Part shown: positions 33,375 to 42,331 of the stretch, piece by piece | Layout of the letters: each line of letters begins with the position of its first letter | Position numbering within the stretch: position 1 is the first letter of the stretch | Source: Acidobacteriota bacterium | Lineage (GTDB): Bacteria; Acidobacteriota; Terriglobia; Terriglobales; Acidobacteriaceae | DNA length: 50,803 nt | Assembly (NCBI GenBank): GCA_021799405.1 | Contig: JAJZAL010000012.1 | Coordinates: 1-50,803, forward strand | Reading direction: 5' to 3' | The notes under the pieces: generated by a model | Told to the model about the DNA's origin: nothing | What the model saw: the letters and a program-made list of their open reading frames with translations, nothing else | Databases searched by the model: none | Translations under genes and position numbers: made by a program

Positions 33375-35471
33375 TCAGAGACGCATCGGCTGCGGCTCGG
33401 CTACCGGAATATCCTCGTCCTGCGCATCTTCCGGGCTATCGGGATCGGGGCCGCTCACCGCGACTTCGGGCGGCGTTGGCTCGTGCGGCTCTTTCTCGTC
33501 GTCGTCATTCTTCACAATGGCAGCCTGCGGCTCTACCAGCGGAGCGGTTGTTTTTGCCTCTGGCGACGGAGGCACCGCTGCCTCCAAGTCGAGAGCCGGT
33601 TTTACTTCTAGCGATGCCTTCGGAACGAGCGTCAGTGGATCGAACGGCAGTTCGTCACCCTCTACCTTGCGCGGCAGAAATGCCGGTGTGGTCTGCGGCA
33701 CATCCATGTACTCGAAGTGAAAGCGGGCGACGTTGTTGCCCAGCTTGAGAAACGCATGGCGGTTCTCAAGGCCGGAGATTTCAGAGTCCATTACCAACGG
33801 TTCGATCTGACGGTCTACGGCGAAGTTCCTGCCCGAGCGGGAGCCGTCGAAGTGCGTCTCCTTCATGCGTTCGATCTCAACTTTGCCAATGGCGTTCGAC
33901 ACCCATTCGGCTGCTTTTGGCTCCGTGGTCTTCAGAAATATCTTGGTGGCCGGCTGCGAGAGCATGACTTCGGCGAGGTGCCCGTAAATGACCTCCAACT
34001 GGGCCTTGCCCTGAAATCCGAGAACGAGCGGGTTCTTGGATTTCCGGTTTTCGGTGATGGCGGTATGGAGTTGAGGGAGCCGTTGCAGGCTGGCAAGCTC
34101 GTCCAAAACGAACCATACCGGAGTCTGTTTGTCCTGCGGCGCGGTCAGCAGCCGCATGACGAGCAGGTCGATCCAAAGGCTATGCAGCGGCCTCAGCGCC
34201 TCGCGCTCGGTCGGGCTGGACGTAATAAAGATCCATCCCTTTCGGCTGACGGACCACTCGGTCGCGCTCCACGTTTTGTTCTTTGCCTGTTCCTTCGTCG
34301 GCAGCATACGCAGGCTGTCGGCAACCAGACCGAGCGAAGCCAGAACGCCGTTGCGCTGCTGCTGCGCTCCCTTGGCGATCATGGCCTCCATCTCGGTCCC
34401 CTGTACCCGCTGGTCGATCTCCGCGGGCTTCGACAGCCACTCCACAAGCTGCTGCGGATTCGGCCCGTAGGTCAAGAGATGGGCAAATATCTTTTGAGGA
34501 GTTTCGGTAAAGAACTCGCCCTTTTTGTCGCTGGTCGGCTGGTATAGCGAAGCCGCGATGGCCTTCGCTTCCGCCCTCCGGCGCAGCTCTTCGGACGGTC
34601 CCCAATAGGGGCACCGTTCGTCCAACGGGTTCAGCACGATGTCCTCGCGCTTCTTGTCGTAGAACCTCTGGATGAACTCGCAGGCCGGGTCGTACACGAT
34701 GGCCGCATGGCCTCGGCTCTGAATCTGACGGAGGACTTGCATAATGAGCGTCGTCTTGCCGGCCCCGGTGTCGCCCATCAGCTCGATGTGTTGCGATTCC
34801 GCCTGCAGCGGTATCCGCATCATCTCTTTGGCCTCGGTAGTTACGAAGCCGATGCCATCGCCGCTCACGGTCTTGTTAAACTGCTTGGGGGTGAGCAAAA
34901 CGGGGCCTTTGAGCCGACGCCCGTACTTCAGTTCCTTGCGGCGGCGGATGTCTTTGCGGATGGAGAATGGGAGCTGCGCGAGCAGCGAGAGGAAGCCGAA
35001 GAGGAGCGGAAGCTGGTAGATGTCACGGAGCCGGTCGCCCCCGTAGACAGCATTCTGGAGGTATGTGTGGAGACGGCCATCAATGTATTTCTGCTCTGGG
35101 CCGCGATAGAGAATATCCAATCCCCGCGCTTGAGCCGCCGCAGACAGTGCCAGCGGAATATGCTGGCCGCCTGAGGCGAGAGTCGTACCATCCTTCACGT
35201 CAGACTCGGACGCAAGTTCGGCTCCGGTGCTCACGCCAGCGGCATAAAGCAACTGATATTTGTGGTTCCCGTTGAACACACCGCCCACGGCTGTACGGAA
35301 GTACATGGGCGTGTAGAACTGCTCCAAGGGAGACTGACCTCTGCTGAAGCGGAGGTAGACGAACATGCCGGTCAATATCAGCGCGAAGAAGACCGCGCCG
35401 TAGGTGTAGATGGGCGAATGCGGCGGGAAGATGATGGTCTCTTTGCGACCCCACTTTGGCGTATTCATCAT
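33375..35471 (-). CDS. VirD4/TraD-type coupling protein (T4CP)
   Basis: The 698-aa protein links the relaxosome to the mating channel. Two N-terminal membrane segments (IYTYGAVFFALILTGMFVYLRF, IYQLPLLFGFLSLLAQLPF) precede a RecA-like ATPase with Walker A GDTGAGKTT and Walker B-like VWFVLDELASL. The C-terminal 100 residues are acidic and proline-rich, a common place for relaxase contact. The start overlaps the stop of the RHH relaxosome gene by four bases, and the relaxase gene follows directly, so the three form one unit. Confidence 0.92.
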   Translation of the reverse strand: MMNTPKWGRKETIIFPPHSPIYTYGAVFFALILTGMFVYLRFSRGQSPLEQFYTPMYFRTAVGGVFNGNHKYQLLYAAGVSTGAELASESDVKDGTTLASGGQHIPLALSAAAQARGLDILYRGPEQKYIDGRLHTYLQNAVYGGDRLRDIYQLPLLFGFLSLLAQLPFSIRKDIRRRKELKYGRRLKGPVLLTPKQFNKTVSGDGIGFVTTEAKEMMRIPLQAESQHIELMGDTGAGKTTLIMQVLRQIQSRGHAAIVYDPACEFIQRFYDKKREDIVLNPLDERCPYWGPSEELRRRAEAKAIAASLYQPTSDKKGEFFTETPQKIFAHLLTYGPNPQQLVEWLSKPAEIDQRVQGTEMEAMIAKGAQQQRNGVLASLGLVADSLRMLPTKEQAKNKTWSATEWSVSRKGWIFITSSPTEREALRPLHSLWIDLLVMRLLTAPQDKQTPVWFVLDELASLQRLPQLHTAITENRKSKNPLVLGFQGKAQLEVIYGHLAEVMLSQPATKIFLKTTEPKAAEWVSNAIGKVEIERMKETHFDGSRSGRNFAVDRQIEPLVMDSEISGLENRHAFLKLGNNVARFHFEYMDVPQTTPAFLPRKVEGDELPFDPLTLVPKASLEVKPALDLEAAVPPSPEAKTTAPLVEPQAAIVKNDDDEKEPHEPTPPEVAVSGPDPDSPEDAQDEDIPVAEPQPMRL

Positions 35472-35845
35472 GCACGCTCCAGGTCTTGCAATGCGTCTTC
35501 GGCGACGCTGCGTTTACGCTTCTTGACCTCGGCGACCATGTTGTCGAAGGCTTCGGGCGTGAGCTTTTGGCCCGTGGCGAGTGGGCGGAAGAGGTTGGTC
35601 AGCATGAGACGAATGCCCATGATCTCGGTAAGCTCCGTGCTGGCGGGTACGGAACCGGAGTCGCGGGCAAGCTCGTCAAGGATGAGCTTGCGGATGAGTT
35701 CGCCGCGCTGTAAGCCGCGCGACCGCGCGAGCCGTTCGACCGAATCCACTTCGCTCGGACTCAGTTTTGTGGTGACGCCGCGCAGGCGATAGCCTGCGCG
35801 TTTCTCGGCGTCAGAAGCGATTTGTGCATCGTCAAGGAGCTTCAT
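35468..35845 (-). CDS. Ribbon-helix-helix relaxosome accessory protein (TrwA/MobC-like)
   Basis: The 125-aa protein has an RHH-like N-terminal region (GYRLRGVTTKLSPSEVDSVERLARSRGLQRGELIRKLILDELA) and a helical C-terminus. Small RHH proteins encoded beside oriT help the relaxase nick and repress their own operon, as TrwA does in R388. The gene lies between the repeat-rich region 35860-36012 and the coupling protein, exactly the place expected for such a protein. Confidence 0.75.
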   Translation of the reverse strand: MKLLDDAQIASDAEKRAGYRLRGVTTKLSPSEVDSVERLARSRGLQRGELIRKLILDELARDSGSVPASTELTEIMGIRLMLTNLFRPLATGQKLTPEAFDNMVAEVKKRKRSVAEDALQDLERA

Positions 35846-35863
35846 GTTTACTCCCTCAATCGT

Positions 35864-36012
35864 GGTGTCCCTGGGTGTCCCTAAGTGTCCGTAGGGACAC
35901 CCACTGCCTGTAAATCATTCGCTTTGTTCGCTTGCCCTCAAGTGCCATCAAGTGTCCCAGGCACGACCCTCGGAGGGGTGGAGTGTCAACATGCTTCCGG
36001 TGCGTAGCACCG
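35864..36012. other. Candidate origin of transfer (oriT)
   Basis: This intergenic region has tgtcc repeated at exactly 10-base intervals (35866, 35876, 35886). It has a perfect 10-base inverted repeat gggtgtccct / agggacaccc (35873-35902), and a second inverted repeat cggtgc-gta-gcaccg (35998-36012). It is directly upstream of the RHH, coupling-protein and relaxase genes. MobF oriTs have this make-up: phased protein sites plus a hairpin near nic. The nic site itself cannot be placed. Confidence 0.62.
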
Positions 36013-36043
36013 TTTCCGCCCCACCACGGATTTACATGGAGGT

Positions 36044-36370
36044 TCATGCCTTCAATGCCCGCACAGTCTCCGTGGACTCCACCCCGGCATCAGCCTTCAC
36101 GTTGGGCTTCTTCGATGGGCGCGCTACAGCGCTACTGGTCGGCGCTTTTCGGATACGGAGAGTGCAGGCAACCTGGGTGGCTTCTGAAGTCTTGAGGAAG
36201 TCCTGGAAATCGCGGTCTTTGGTAAAGACGTAGTTGAGAGCCTTGTCTACAACATCGTCTGCCGACGCGTGAATGAAAGCAGCATACTGATCGACCTGAG
36301 CCGCAGTTGTCTCATCTAGACGAATTGAGGCGCTGATGTGACGGCTTTGGTTGATTTCAAGTAGAGGCAT
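36044..36370 (-). CDS. Small ribbon-helix-helix protein
   Basis: The 108-aa protein has a strong ribosome binding site (AAAGGAG, seven bases before ATG 36370). Residues 8-50 (SRHISASIRLDETTAAQVDQYAAFIHASADDVVDKALNYVF) look like an RHH DNA-binding domain. The C-terminus is Lys/Ala-rich and probably disordered. It lies on the other side of the presumed oriT from the TrwA-like gene and 12 bases downstream of the VirB11 gene. It may be a second relaxosome protein or a repressor of the transfer operon. No partner toxin gene is visible. Confidence 0.6.
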   Translation of the reverse strand: MPLLEINQSRHISASIRLDETTAAQVDQYAAFIHASADDVVDKALNYVFTKDRDFQDFLKTSEATQVACTLRIRKAPTSSAVARPSKKPNVKADAGVESTETVRALKA

Positions 36371-36382
36371 TTTGGTACTCCT

Positions 36383-37357
36383 TTAGGTAAGGGATTGGGG
36401 TGTTGATTCACTGGCGAAAACGGACTCGATCTGGAAGCGCTTTGCATCGCGGTCGTAGCCGCGAAGAGCGAGCACTTCGCGGATGACGCGGCGGCCCGGA
36501 AGGCGCTCGACATGCACGATGAAATCGACGGCCTCGGCAATCTCAGCTTCCGTGTCAATGAAGGTGGATTGGGCGTGATTCCGCATGACAAGATTGGCGA
36601 AGCGATGCAGGGCCTTTTCGGCAGAATTGGCGTGGATCGTAGCGAGCGAACCGGCATGGCCGGTGTTGAGCGAATCGAGTAGCGTCCGCGCCTCCATTCC
36701 GCGCACTTCGCCCAAAATGATCCTGTCCGGTCGCCAGCGGAGAGCGGACTTGAGAAGATCGTCGAAACTGACGTTGGCCTTGAAGGTATCGGTCTGGCAT
36801 TCGACGGCCAGCATGTTCGGCTTCTTGATGTGAAGCTCCGACGTATCTTCGATGACGACGATGCGCTGGTCCTCGGGGATGGCGTTCGCCAGCACCCGGA
36901 GAACGGTAGTCTTTCCCGTTGAGGTTCCGCCGCTGATAAGCACGGTCTTTCCATTGCGCATCTGCTCGGCAAGAAGATCCGCGAGGGGCTGCGTCAGTGT
37001 GCCGCGAGCAATGAGGTCATCGACCGTGTAATGGCGGCTGGGAAACTTCCGAATCACAAGTGCGGGCGAAGGCCGCACGACCGGAGGAATGACCGCTGCG
37101 AGGCGGCTCCCGTCAGGGAGCTGCGCGTGTAGGACGGGGTTGTCTTCGTCCAAGTGCTTGCCGAGTTGGTTGGCGATGACTTCGAGGCCGGTGCGGAGCC
37201 TGCCGGCGTCGAAGCAAACAGTCTCTTCCCGGCGCATGATCCCGTCCCGTTCGTACCACCATGACGAATCGGGATTGCCCATGATCTCGCTGATACTGTC
37301 GTCGAGCAACAGCGGCTCAATAGGGCGAAGGAATGGAAGGATCAACTCGAAACTCAT
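36383..37357 (-). CDS. trbB: VirB11/TrbB-type secretion ATPase
   Basis: The 324-aa protein is a hexameric ATPase at the inner membrane that switches the channel between pilus making and DNA transfer. Walker A is GGTSTGKT at residues 143-150. An Asp box (VVIEDTSELHI), a Walker B-like RIILGEVRG and the His box GSLATIHANS follow. Length and motif order are normal for TrbB/VirB11. In this element it lies distal to the rest of the channel genes, after the SSB gene. Confidence 0.93.
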   Translation of the reverse strand: MSFELILPFLRPIEPLLLDDSISEIMGNPDSSWWYERDGIMRREETVCFDAGRLRTGLEVIANQLGKHLDEDNPVLHAQLPDGSRLAAVIPPVVRPSPALVIRKFPSRHYTVDDLIARGTLTQPLADLLAEQMRNGKTVLISGGTSTGKTTVLRVLANAIPEDQRIVVIEDTSELHIKKPNMLAVECQTDTFKANVSFDDLLKSALRWRPDRIILGEVRGMEARTLLDSLNTGHAGSLATIHANSAEKALHRFANLVMRNHAQSTFIDTEAEIAEAVDFIVHVERLPGRRVIREVLALRGYDRDAKRFQIESVFASESTPQSLT

Positions 37358-37377
37358 AGCGGTGCCTCACAGCGATG

Positions 37378-37403
37378 GAAGCCCAGCAGGTTAGCCGGGC
37401 TTC
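37378..37403. other. Intercistronic hairpin between ssb and virB11
   Basis: On the minus strand GAAGCCCGGC pairs with GCTGGGCTTC (one G-T wobble) around a 6-base loop. There is no following T-run. It may modulate read-through or mRNA stability between the two genes. Confidence 0.45.
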
Positions 37404-37424
37404 TATGGTAAAGGAGAAAGAGGC

Positions 37425-37808
37425 TTATGCGGCCTCGTCCTCCTGGTTGAACTCGTCGTGTTCCTGCTCTTCCGGGGCGGCCTTCTCGGCGCGGTCGAGC
37501 TTCAGGATCGAATCGACCCGCACCTCCCAGATGCGCTGCTTTGAGTCCGTTTTCTTGCTGTCGTACTCCCGGCTACGCAACTCGCCTTCGACTTGGATAT
37601 GTGCGCCCTTCTTGAGCGTGCCGGCGAACTCAGAGAGCTTGCCGAAGACCACGCAACGGTGCCATTCGGTGCGCGAGATGTACTTGCCATCCTTCTTGTA
37701 GGAGGACTTGGTTGCCAGCGAGAGAATTGTTAAGCTGCGGTTGTTGTTGGTGCGGACTTCTGCATCGTTGCCGAGAAAGCCGATGAGGGTTACTTTGTTC
37801 TGATACAT
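37425..37808 (-). CDS. ssb: Single-stranded DNA-binding protein
   Basis: The 127-aa protein starts at ATG 37808 (MYQNKVTLIGFLGNDAEVR). It shows the OB-fold of bacterial SSB: SLATKSSYKKDGKYISRTEWHRCVVFGKLSEFAGTLKKGAHIQVEGELRSREY. The tail is acidic (EEQEHDEFNQEDEAA) but lacks the usual DDIPF ending, so partner recruitment may differ from host SSB. Mobile-element SSBs protect the transferred strand. The gene lies inside the transfer operon, upstream of virB11. The longer open frame to 38042 is not coding by composition. Confidence 0.92.
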   Translation of the reverse strand: MYQNKVTLIGFLGNDAEVRTNNNRSLTILSLATKSSYKKDGKYISRTEWHRCVVFGKLSEFAGTLKKGAHIQVEGELRSREYDSKKTDSKQRIWEVRVDSILKLDRAEKAAPEEQEHDEFNQEDEAA

Positions 37809-38267
37809 GGTCGTGTCTCCGTTTGTTGAATTTCCCGATCTTGCTCGGGTCACACCGGGCGGAGCCAAGCGAGAGGGCCCGGCTCCCAAGTGCCGAAGCT
37901 CTGCATTTACGGAGGGTCCCGAAGGGAAACCGTAACCCGTAGGGCGGCGAAGCCGAAGCAGAAGAGCGAGCTGCCGCAGGGCGCCGGATAGGCCCCGAAG
38001 CAGTGACCGAGCAAAAGGCGGGATACATACCGGCAGACACATGAGGGAGCAAAGTTCTCATCCGCACTCAGGCTGCGTAAGTTGGCCACAAACGCAGCTC
38101 GATTCGAGTTGGCATGTCGTTCGCAAGAGGCGCGCAATTCGCCACCGCTGTTGCATGTCTCGGCGCTCACGACAGCTCGCTCAATCATGCACGGGGACAG
38201 GGAGTGGAAAGTAGCCGGATTGACAGCATGAAAGGACATGGAAGCCTCTGGGATCGTCGATGAATCC
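37809..38267. other. Non-coding gap in the transfer operon
   Basis: This 459-base gap between ssb and the virB8-like gene holds GC-rich short repeats around gaagc/cgaag. Open frames through it have Cys/Ser/Arg-rich translations and no ribosome binding sites. I see no gene, and a separate promoter for ssb-virB11 may lie here. Confidence 0.5.
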
Positions 38268-38951
38268 TTAGTCGAATGCCTGGTCGGCCCGAAAACGCAC
38301 GATGGTCAATCCCAAAGGGTTCACAGCCAGCTCGTTGTTCTTCACATCCTCGCGGAAGACATAGGTCATGCTGGCGGTCCATCGCTCCCGCTTGAGTTCG
38401 GTATGATCCGCCGGGTTCGTGTACACCTTTTCAAACTCGATCCGCGCCGAATACGGTGACTGCCGCAGGTCGTCGAGCACGACGTTCTTCACCGCGACAT
38501 CGACGTAGGGAAGCGAACTGTCGTTCCGGTAAGACTGGATGATGTTGCCCTTCTGCTCCTGAGCAATCACTGCCCGCTGCACGTCGCCATTTAGAAAGTA
38601 GAGAGCGTTCGTCTGATCGCGCTCGATTGTGAAGCGATTGCGGCTGAAGTACAGCTCCACCCAGCGCGACAGATAGTACTTGTTCTCCGCCTCCTGCGGA
38701 CGGTATTGGAAGTTGCGATAGTCGATTGCTTCGGCGCGGCCCACATCGTTGATTCGGATGATGAATGGATGAATCGAAGCGAGCGCTTTCTGGCTTTTGA
38801 AGATGAGCGCTGCAAGAGCCAGCGCAATCACAGCAAGCACCAGGATCGTGATCTTCAAATAGGTATTCATCACAAGCGGCCCGCCATACTGTTCCAGATA
38901 CCGCTCCGCTGCGCGGGTAATCTCAGGCGAAGGTTTCGTAGCGGTGGTCAT
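38268..38951 (-). CDS. trbF: VirB8/TrbF-type channel protein
   Basis: The 227-aa bitopic inner-membrane protein has a short cytoplasmic N-terminus, one membrane segment (TYLKITILVLAVIALALAALIF, around residues 30-51) and a periplasmic domain. The NTF2-like VirB8 fold is suggested by YYLSRWVELYFSRNRFTIERD and the terminal ELAVNPLGLTIVRFRADQAF. VirB8 proteins nucleate assembly of the type IV secretion channel. The gene lies 12 bases downstream of the VirB6-like gene. Confidence 0.88.
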   Translation of the reverse strand: MTTATKPSPEITRAAERYLEQYGGPLVMNTYLKITILVLAVIALALAALIFKSQKALASIHPFIIRINDVGRAEAIDYRNFQYRPQEAENKYYLSRWVELYFSRNRFTIERDQTNALYFLNGDVQRAVIAQEQKGNIIQSYRNDSSLPYVDVAVKNVVLDDLRQSPYSARIEFEKVYTNPADHTELKRERWTASMTYVFREDVKNNELAVNPLGLTIVRFRADQAFD

Positions 38952-38963
38952 GCTCTGCCTCCT

Positions 38964-39818
38964 TTAGCTCAACATGGCTCGGGTCGCGAGTGAAGCCGCA
39001 ATGCCGGTTCCCGCATCGTGCCCGCCGGTATGACCAGAAAAGATGGTTGCCGTCATAGCTGGAATCTTGATTAGGATGAAAAGATTCACCATGACCAGCA
39101 GCACCAGGATGGGGAAATTCTTGATGAGCGTATCGGGATGGGTGAAATCAACCAGATTCTGGTAATAGCCGAGATAGAACTGGCTCAGAATGCTCATCGC
39201 AGCCGCCGCAACGACCTTGTAGAAGGAAAAGCTGATGAATGCTTTCAGCCACCCCCAGAAGAGAAAGTCGAGTTTTTCAAAGACAAGAAATGGGATGAAG
39301 ATCGGACCCAGCAGCCCAACGATCGTGCTTCCAACTGCCCCATATGCAACGATTGCAGAAACCAGAGCGGCGAGAATGCCGAGCATGAACTGGATGACGA
39401 CGTAAACAACAAGGAAGTACGGTGCGGTGAAGATCGTCATCGCCGGGCCGGACTTCGAGATGGAAGCATGGATGCTGCTCAACATCTGTTGCGTGGCGTC
39501 GGTTCCGATGGCATCGGCAAGGTTGTTGGTGCCGCCCTTGATGAATCCTTGCAGGGAGTAGCCAATCCCCGGAATACTGCTGTCGTAGAACTTTACAAAG
39601 GCGTAGGCGAAGGTAATGAGCATGAAGAAGTTCAAAAACTTCGCCATGTTGAATCCTGGGCCGCCCTGGGCAGAGGCAAGCGCCTCCTGTACGCCGAACC
39701 AGACCATCATGATCGTTGCGAGCGCAATCACGATGTGCAGGCCAAGCGCGTCCACAGTGGGAGCCGTGGCATTCGAGAGCGCATCGCATCCGTTGGTGAT
39801 GAATTGGAGAATGTCCAT
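38964..39818 (-). CDS. trbL: VirB6/TrbL-type polytopic channel protein
   Basis: The 284-aa protein has at least five hydrophobic segments, including LHIVIALATIMMVWFGVQEAL, FLNFFMLITFAYAFVKFY, APYFLVVYVVIQFMLGILAALV and FPILVLLVMVNLFILIKIP. A central loop lies between them. This matches VirB6/TrbL proteins that line the inner-membrane part of the channel. The gene is between the VirB5-like and VirB8-like genes, the usual neighbourhood. The family call rests on topology and context more than on motifs. Confidence 0.82.
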   Translation of the reverse strand: MDILQFITNGCDALSNATAPTVDALGLHIVIALATIMMVWFGVQEALASAQGGPGFNMAKFLNFFMLITFAYAFVKFYDSSIPGIGYSLQGFIKGGTNNLADAIGTDATQQMLSSIHASISKSGPAMTIFTAPYFLVVYVVIQFMLGILAALVSAIVAYGAVGSTIVGLLGPIFIPFLVFEKLDFLFWGWLKAFISFSFYKVVAAAAMSILSQFYLGYYQNLVDFTHPDTLIKNFPILVLLVMVNLFILIKIPAMTATIFSGHTGGHDAGTGIAASLATRAMLS

Positions 39819-39844
39819 ACCTGCCTCCCGGTCTACTGCCGTCT

Positions 39845-40651
39845 TCAGTGGTGGTAAGCGTTGGCCACGCTGCTCGCACTGGAGGTCACATTGGCGTTGT
39901 AGTTGGCCTCGTATCCATCCGCGGCCTGAAAGGTCATCTTGAGTGCATCCTGCTGCTGTTTCTGGCCTACCATTTGCTGTAGACTCTGCGCCTCCGTCAT
40001 TTCATTTGCTTCCTGCTGTGTACGAAGCTGGATGAGCAGGGCCTGATTGATTCGCTGCAAGGTGGCGAGTTCCGTTTGCTGCGTCGGATCGCTCGAATGG
40101 CTGGCCTGCTCCAGATTGGCGATGTCGGCCTCGCGCTGCGGCGCGTTGGTGCGAATGGTGCCGAGGGTTTGGAGAGTGGTGGCGTTCGCCGTGTCGCCTA
40201 AATCCGCTGTCGCACCCTGCGCGGCGAGTTGTTGCTGCCCTTGAGAATCGAGCGTGCTGTAACCGGAGATCCGAGCAGCCGGAGAGACGCTTACTTTTTG
40301 GTTCCCGGTGGATGCACTATTGCCCGTTGTCAGCGCCGTAGTCCACACTTGCGTATTGCCATAGGTGTTGGCTGGCGTGGTGACGGAAGTCCACGCCTGC
40401 CGTCCCATGTCGATGTAAGAGCTATACAGAGACTGCGGAGCGGTCGCCATGCGCTCGGCCAGGTTGTACGCTGCAATGACGTTCTGTGTGGTCTGTATGG
40501 TTGTCGTATAAAGCTGGCTGGCCTGCATGATCTGCTGAACGGCATGAGCCGATTGCGTCGGATCGAAGACGATGCCGGAGCCAAACTGGGCCTGTGCGAT
40601 GGGTGCGCAAAATGTGCCTGTGATGATGGCAAAGACAAAACACTTCCTCAT
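39845..40651 (-). CDS. trbJ: VirB5/TrbJ-type pilus-associated protein
   Basis: The 268-aa protein has a Sec signal peptide (MRKCFVFAIITGTFCAPIAQAQ). A mature part of long helices follows (AVQQIMQASQLYTTTIQTTQNVIAAYNLAERMA, ELATLRINQALLIQLRTQQEANEMTEAQSL-like region), typical of TrbJ. These proteins are periplasmic, placed at the pilus tip in related systems, and help channel assembly. It is followed by the VirB6-like gene and preceded by a small lipoprotein gene, a common arrangement in Trb clusters. Confidence 0.87.
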   Translation of the reverse strand: MRKCFVFAIITGTFCAPIAQAQFGSGIVFDPTQSAHAVQQIMQASQLYTTTIQTTQNVIAAYNLAERMATAPQSLYSSYIDMGRQAWTSVTTPANTYGNTQVWTTALTTGNSASTGNQKVSVSPAARISGYSTLDSQGQQQLAAQGATADLGDTANATTLQTLGTIRTNAPQREADIANLEQASHSSDPTQQTELATLQRINQALLIQLRTQQEANEMTEAQSLQQMVGQKQQQDALKMTFQAADGYEANYNANVTSSASSVANAYHH

Positions 40652-40705
40652 GGCGAACCTCCACGTTCGGACATTCTGGTCAAGGGTCGGATTGAAATCT
40701 GTCTA

Positions 40706-40969
40706 CTACTGCATGGCCTGCTGCCGCAGCACGGCAATACGCTGGTCGAGATCGGCGGTTTTCTTCCGTACGTCCTCGCAGATCGACCGATTGGCGGCGA
40801 TATGCTCGGGGCTTCCGCTCAAGCAGTCTTGGTTGTACTTGGCCTGTAAGGGTGCGTATTCTGCCTCAAGTGTTTTGAGGTCATCCTGTGTCTTGGCTTG
40901 CTTGCTTTGGCAGCCAACGAGCGAAGTCATAGCCAGAATGAGTGCAGCAGTCGTGTATTTCGTTGTCAT
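40706..40969 (-). CDS. Small lipoprotein (TrbK/VirB7-like)
   Basis: The 87-aa protein has a lipoprotein signal peptide with the lipobox LVGC (MTTKYTTAALILAMTSLVGCQSK). The mature part is a short helical region. Position between the VirB10-like and VirB5-like genes fits either the entry-exclusion lipoprotein TrbK or a VirB7 analogue that anchors the outer-membrane core. Sequence alone does not separate these. It is too short for family assignment beyond lipoprotein. Confidence 0.75.
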   Translation of the reverse strand: MTTKYTTAALILAMTSLVGCQSKQAKTQDDLKTLEAEYAPLQAKYNQDCLSGSPEHIAANRSICEDVRKKTADLDQRIAVLRQQAMQ

Positions 40970-40980
40970 GTTGGTGTCTC

Positions 40981-42327
40981 CTAAAAGGTCTGAGGGATAG
41001 TGTGGTTGTCATAGGCCGGGAGCAGCATGTCCTGCGTGAAGTAGACCTTCACTCGGTGCCCTTCGCGGATAGTGATCGTTGGCGGTATCTGCATGAATTG
41101 ATCGAGGACTGTAGTGGCAGACTCGGAGACGCTCGATGCCGCGCCGTTGGTGAACTCCTGCGACCCGGAGCCAACGAAGCTGCTGCCGCCCTGCGTGATT
41201 TCGGCAGCACCGGCAATCACTCCGAGTGCGATGGACGTTCCAAAGATTTGCAGGTAGTGATTATTCACGATGTCCTTCAGGCCCTCTTCGCCGATCTGGT
41301 CGAGACCGTGAAACTGATCCAAGTCCACGGAATAGCCGTCCGGCATAATCATGCGATGGAAGACGACGGCCAGACGGCGTTGCTGCCCGAATCCGGCAGT
41401 GCCGATCTTCTTTGCCTCACCCAGTACGATGGTTCCATCGGGAATCAGCACATGCTGGTGGTCATGGGAATAAACCGGATTCGAGACGAGCACTTTGACC
41501 GGGCCCACGGCGTCGCCGTCCAGCCGGTTCATCAGTACCGTGTCCATGGTCAGCCCTTCATAGATCACATAGGGCTGTCCCACCGCAGAGTCGATGTTCA
41601 CCTCGGGCCCGTGCGGGAGCGATGTCTGCCCGGTAGCTGGCGGCGTTGGCTGGCCGGGGTTCCAGGGAGGAATCAGGCTGCTGCTTGGCTGCGTTGCTGC
41701 GGTCATGTATGGATTTTGCGCAGCAAACCCACCGGACATGAGATTGCTCGCTGTGCTCTGTGCTGGCGATGGCGCGGGCGCATCGGCGGAATGCGAATAC
41801 ACGAGGTTCGACGCAAAGCGCGAGTTGTAGGCAAGTTCGCGTTCTTTGGCGGCAAGCTGCTGAGCCTGCTGCTGCTCCGGCGTAATCTGTGGCTGGCCTG
41901 TGCTCTGCTGGCTGTACGCTTGTGGGCATGTTTGGCCGGGAGCACATGGCAACGGTTGCCCCGTCGGGCCATACGCAGCGGCCACGGCCTGTTGCGCCGG
42001 TGTCGCTCCCTGGAGCGCAGCATTGTTGGCAGCAGCCTGCTGTTCTTTCAGTTGTTCGGCCCGTAGCTGGCTCTTCAGGTCGGCGACATTGTTGTCCGTG
42101 TTGTCCTGAACTGCTGGCTGAGGAGGTAGGTTCTTCGCGGCGGCTGCCGAACCCGGCGTCTTCTTGCCGTTTGAACTGAAGACAGCCGCCACAATCACAA
42201 GGAGGGCTGCTCCCAGATAGAGAAACAGCTTCATGTTCTTCTGAAGCACGCCTTTGGGATCGACGATGCGTTTGGTCAACTCCGGCTCCGGCGCAATCTG
42301 TGTTTCGGGATTGATTATCTCTGCCAT
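40981..42327 (-). CDS. trbI: VirB10/TrbI-type channel scaffold protein
   Basis: The 448-aa product starts at ATG 42327 (MAEIINPETQ); the open frame to 42369 is unlikely. It has one inner-membrane helix (LFLYLGAALLVIVAAVFS), a long Pro/Gln/Ala-rich periplasmic linker, and the C-terminal VirB10 beta-barrel. Signs of the barrel are YVIYEGLTMDTVLMNRLDGDAVGPVKVLVSNPVYSHDHQHVLIPDGTIVLGEAKKIG and GYSVDLDQFHGLDQIGEEGL. VirB10 spans both membranes and gates the outer pore. The gene follows the VirB9-like gene with a four-base gap. Confidence 0.92.
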   Translation of the reverse strand: MAEIINPETQIAPEPELTKRIVDPKGVLQKNMKLFLYLGAALLVIVAAVFSSNGKKTPGSAAAAKNLPPQPAVQDNTDNNVADLKSQLRAEQLKEQQAAANNAALQGATPAQQAVAAAYGPTGQPLPCAPGQTCPQAYSQQSTGQPQITPEQQQAQQLAAKERELAYNSRFASNLVYSHSADAPAPSPAQSTASNLMSGGFAAQNPYMTAATQPSSSLIPPWNPGQPTPPATGQTSLPHGPEVNIDSAVGQPYVIYEGLTMDTVLMNRLDGDAVGPVKVLVSNPVYSHDHQHVLIPDGTIVLGEAKKIGTAGFGQQRRLAVVFHRMIMPDGYSVDLDQFHGLDQIGEEGLKDIVNNHYLQIFGTSIALGVIAGAAEITQGGSSFVGSGSQEFTNGAASSVSESATTVLDQFMQIPPTITIREGHRVKVYFTQDMLLPAYDNHTIPQTF

Positions 42328-42331
42328 CGCT

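Noticed and set aside
33717..34547. Open frame of 276 codons on the plus strand
   Set aside because: It is antisense to the coupling-protein gene and has no recognisable domain or ribosome binding site.
37907..38239. Open frame of 110 codons in the ssb-trbF gap
   Set aside because: Residue composition (many Cys, Ser, Arg), no clear ribosome binding site and no motif.
40942..42066. Open frame of 374 codons on the plus strand
   Set aside because: It is antisense to the VirB10-like gene and its translation is low-complexity, rich in Arg, Leu and Cys.
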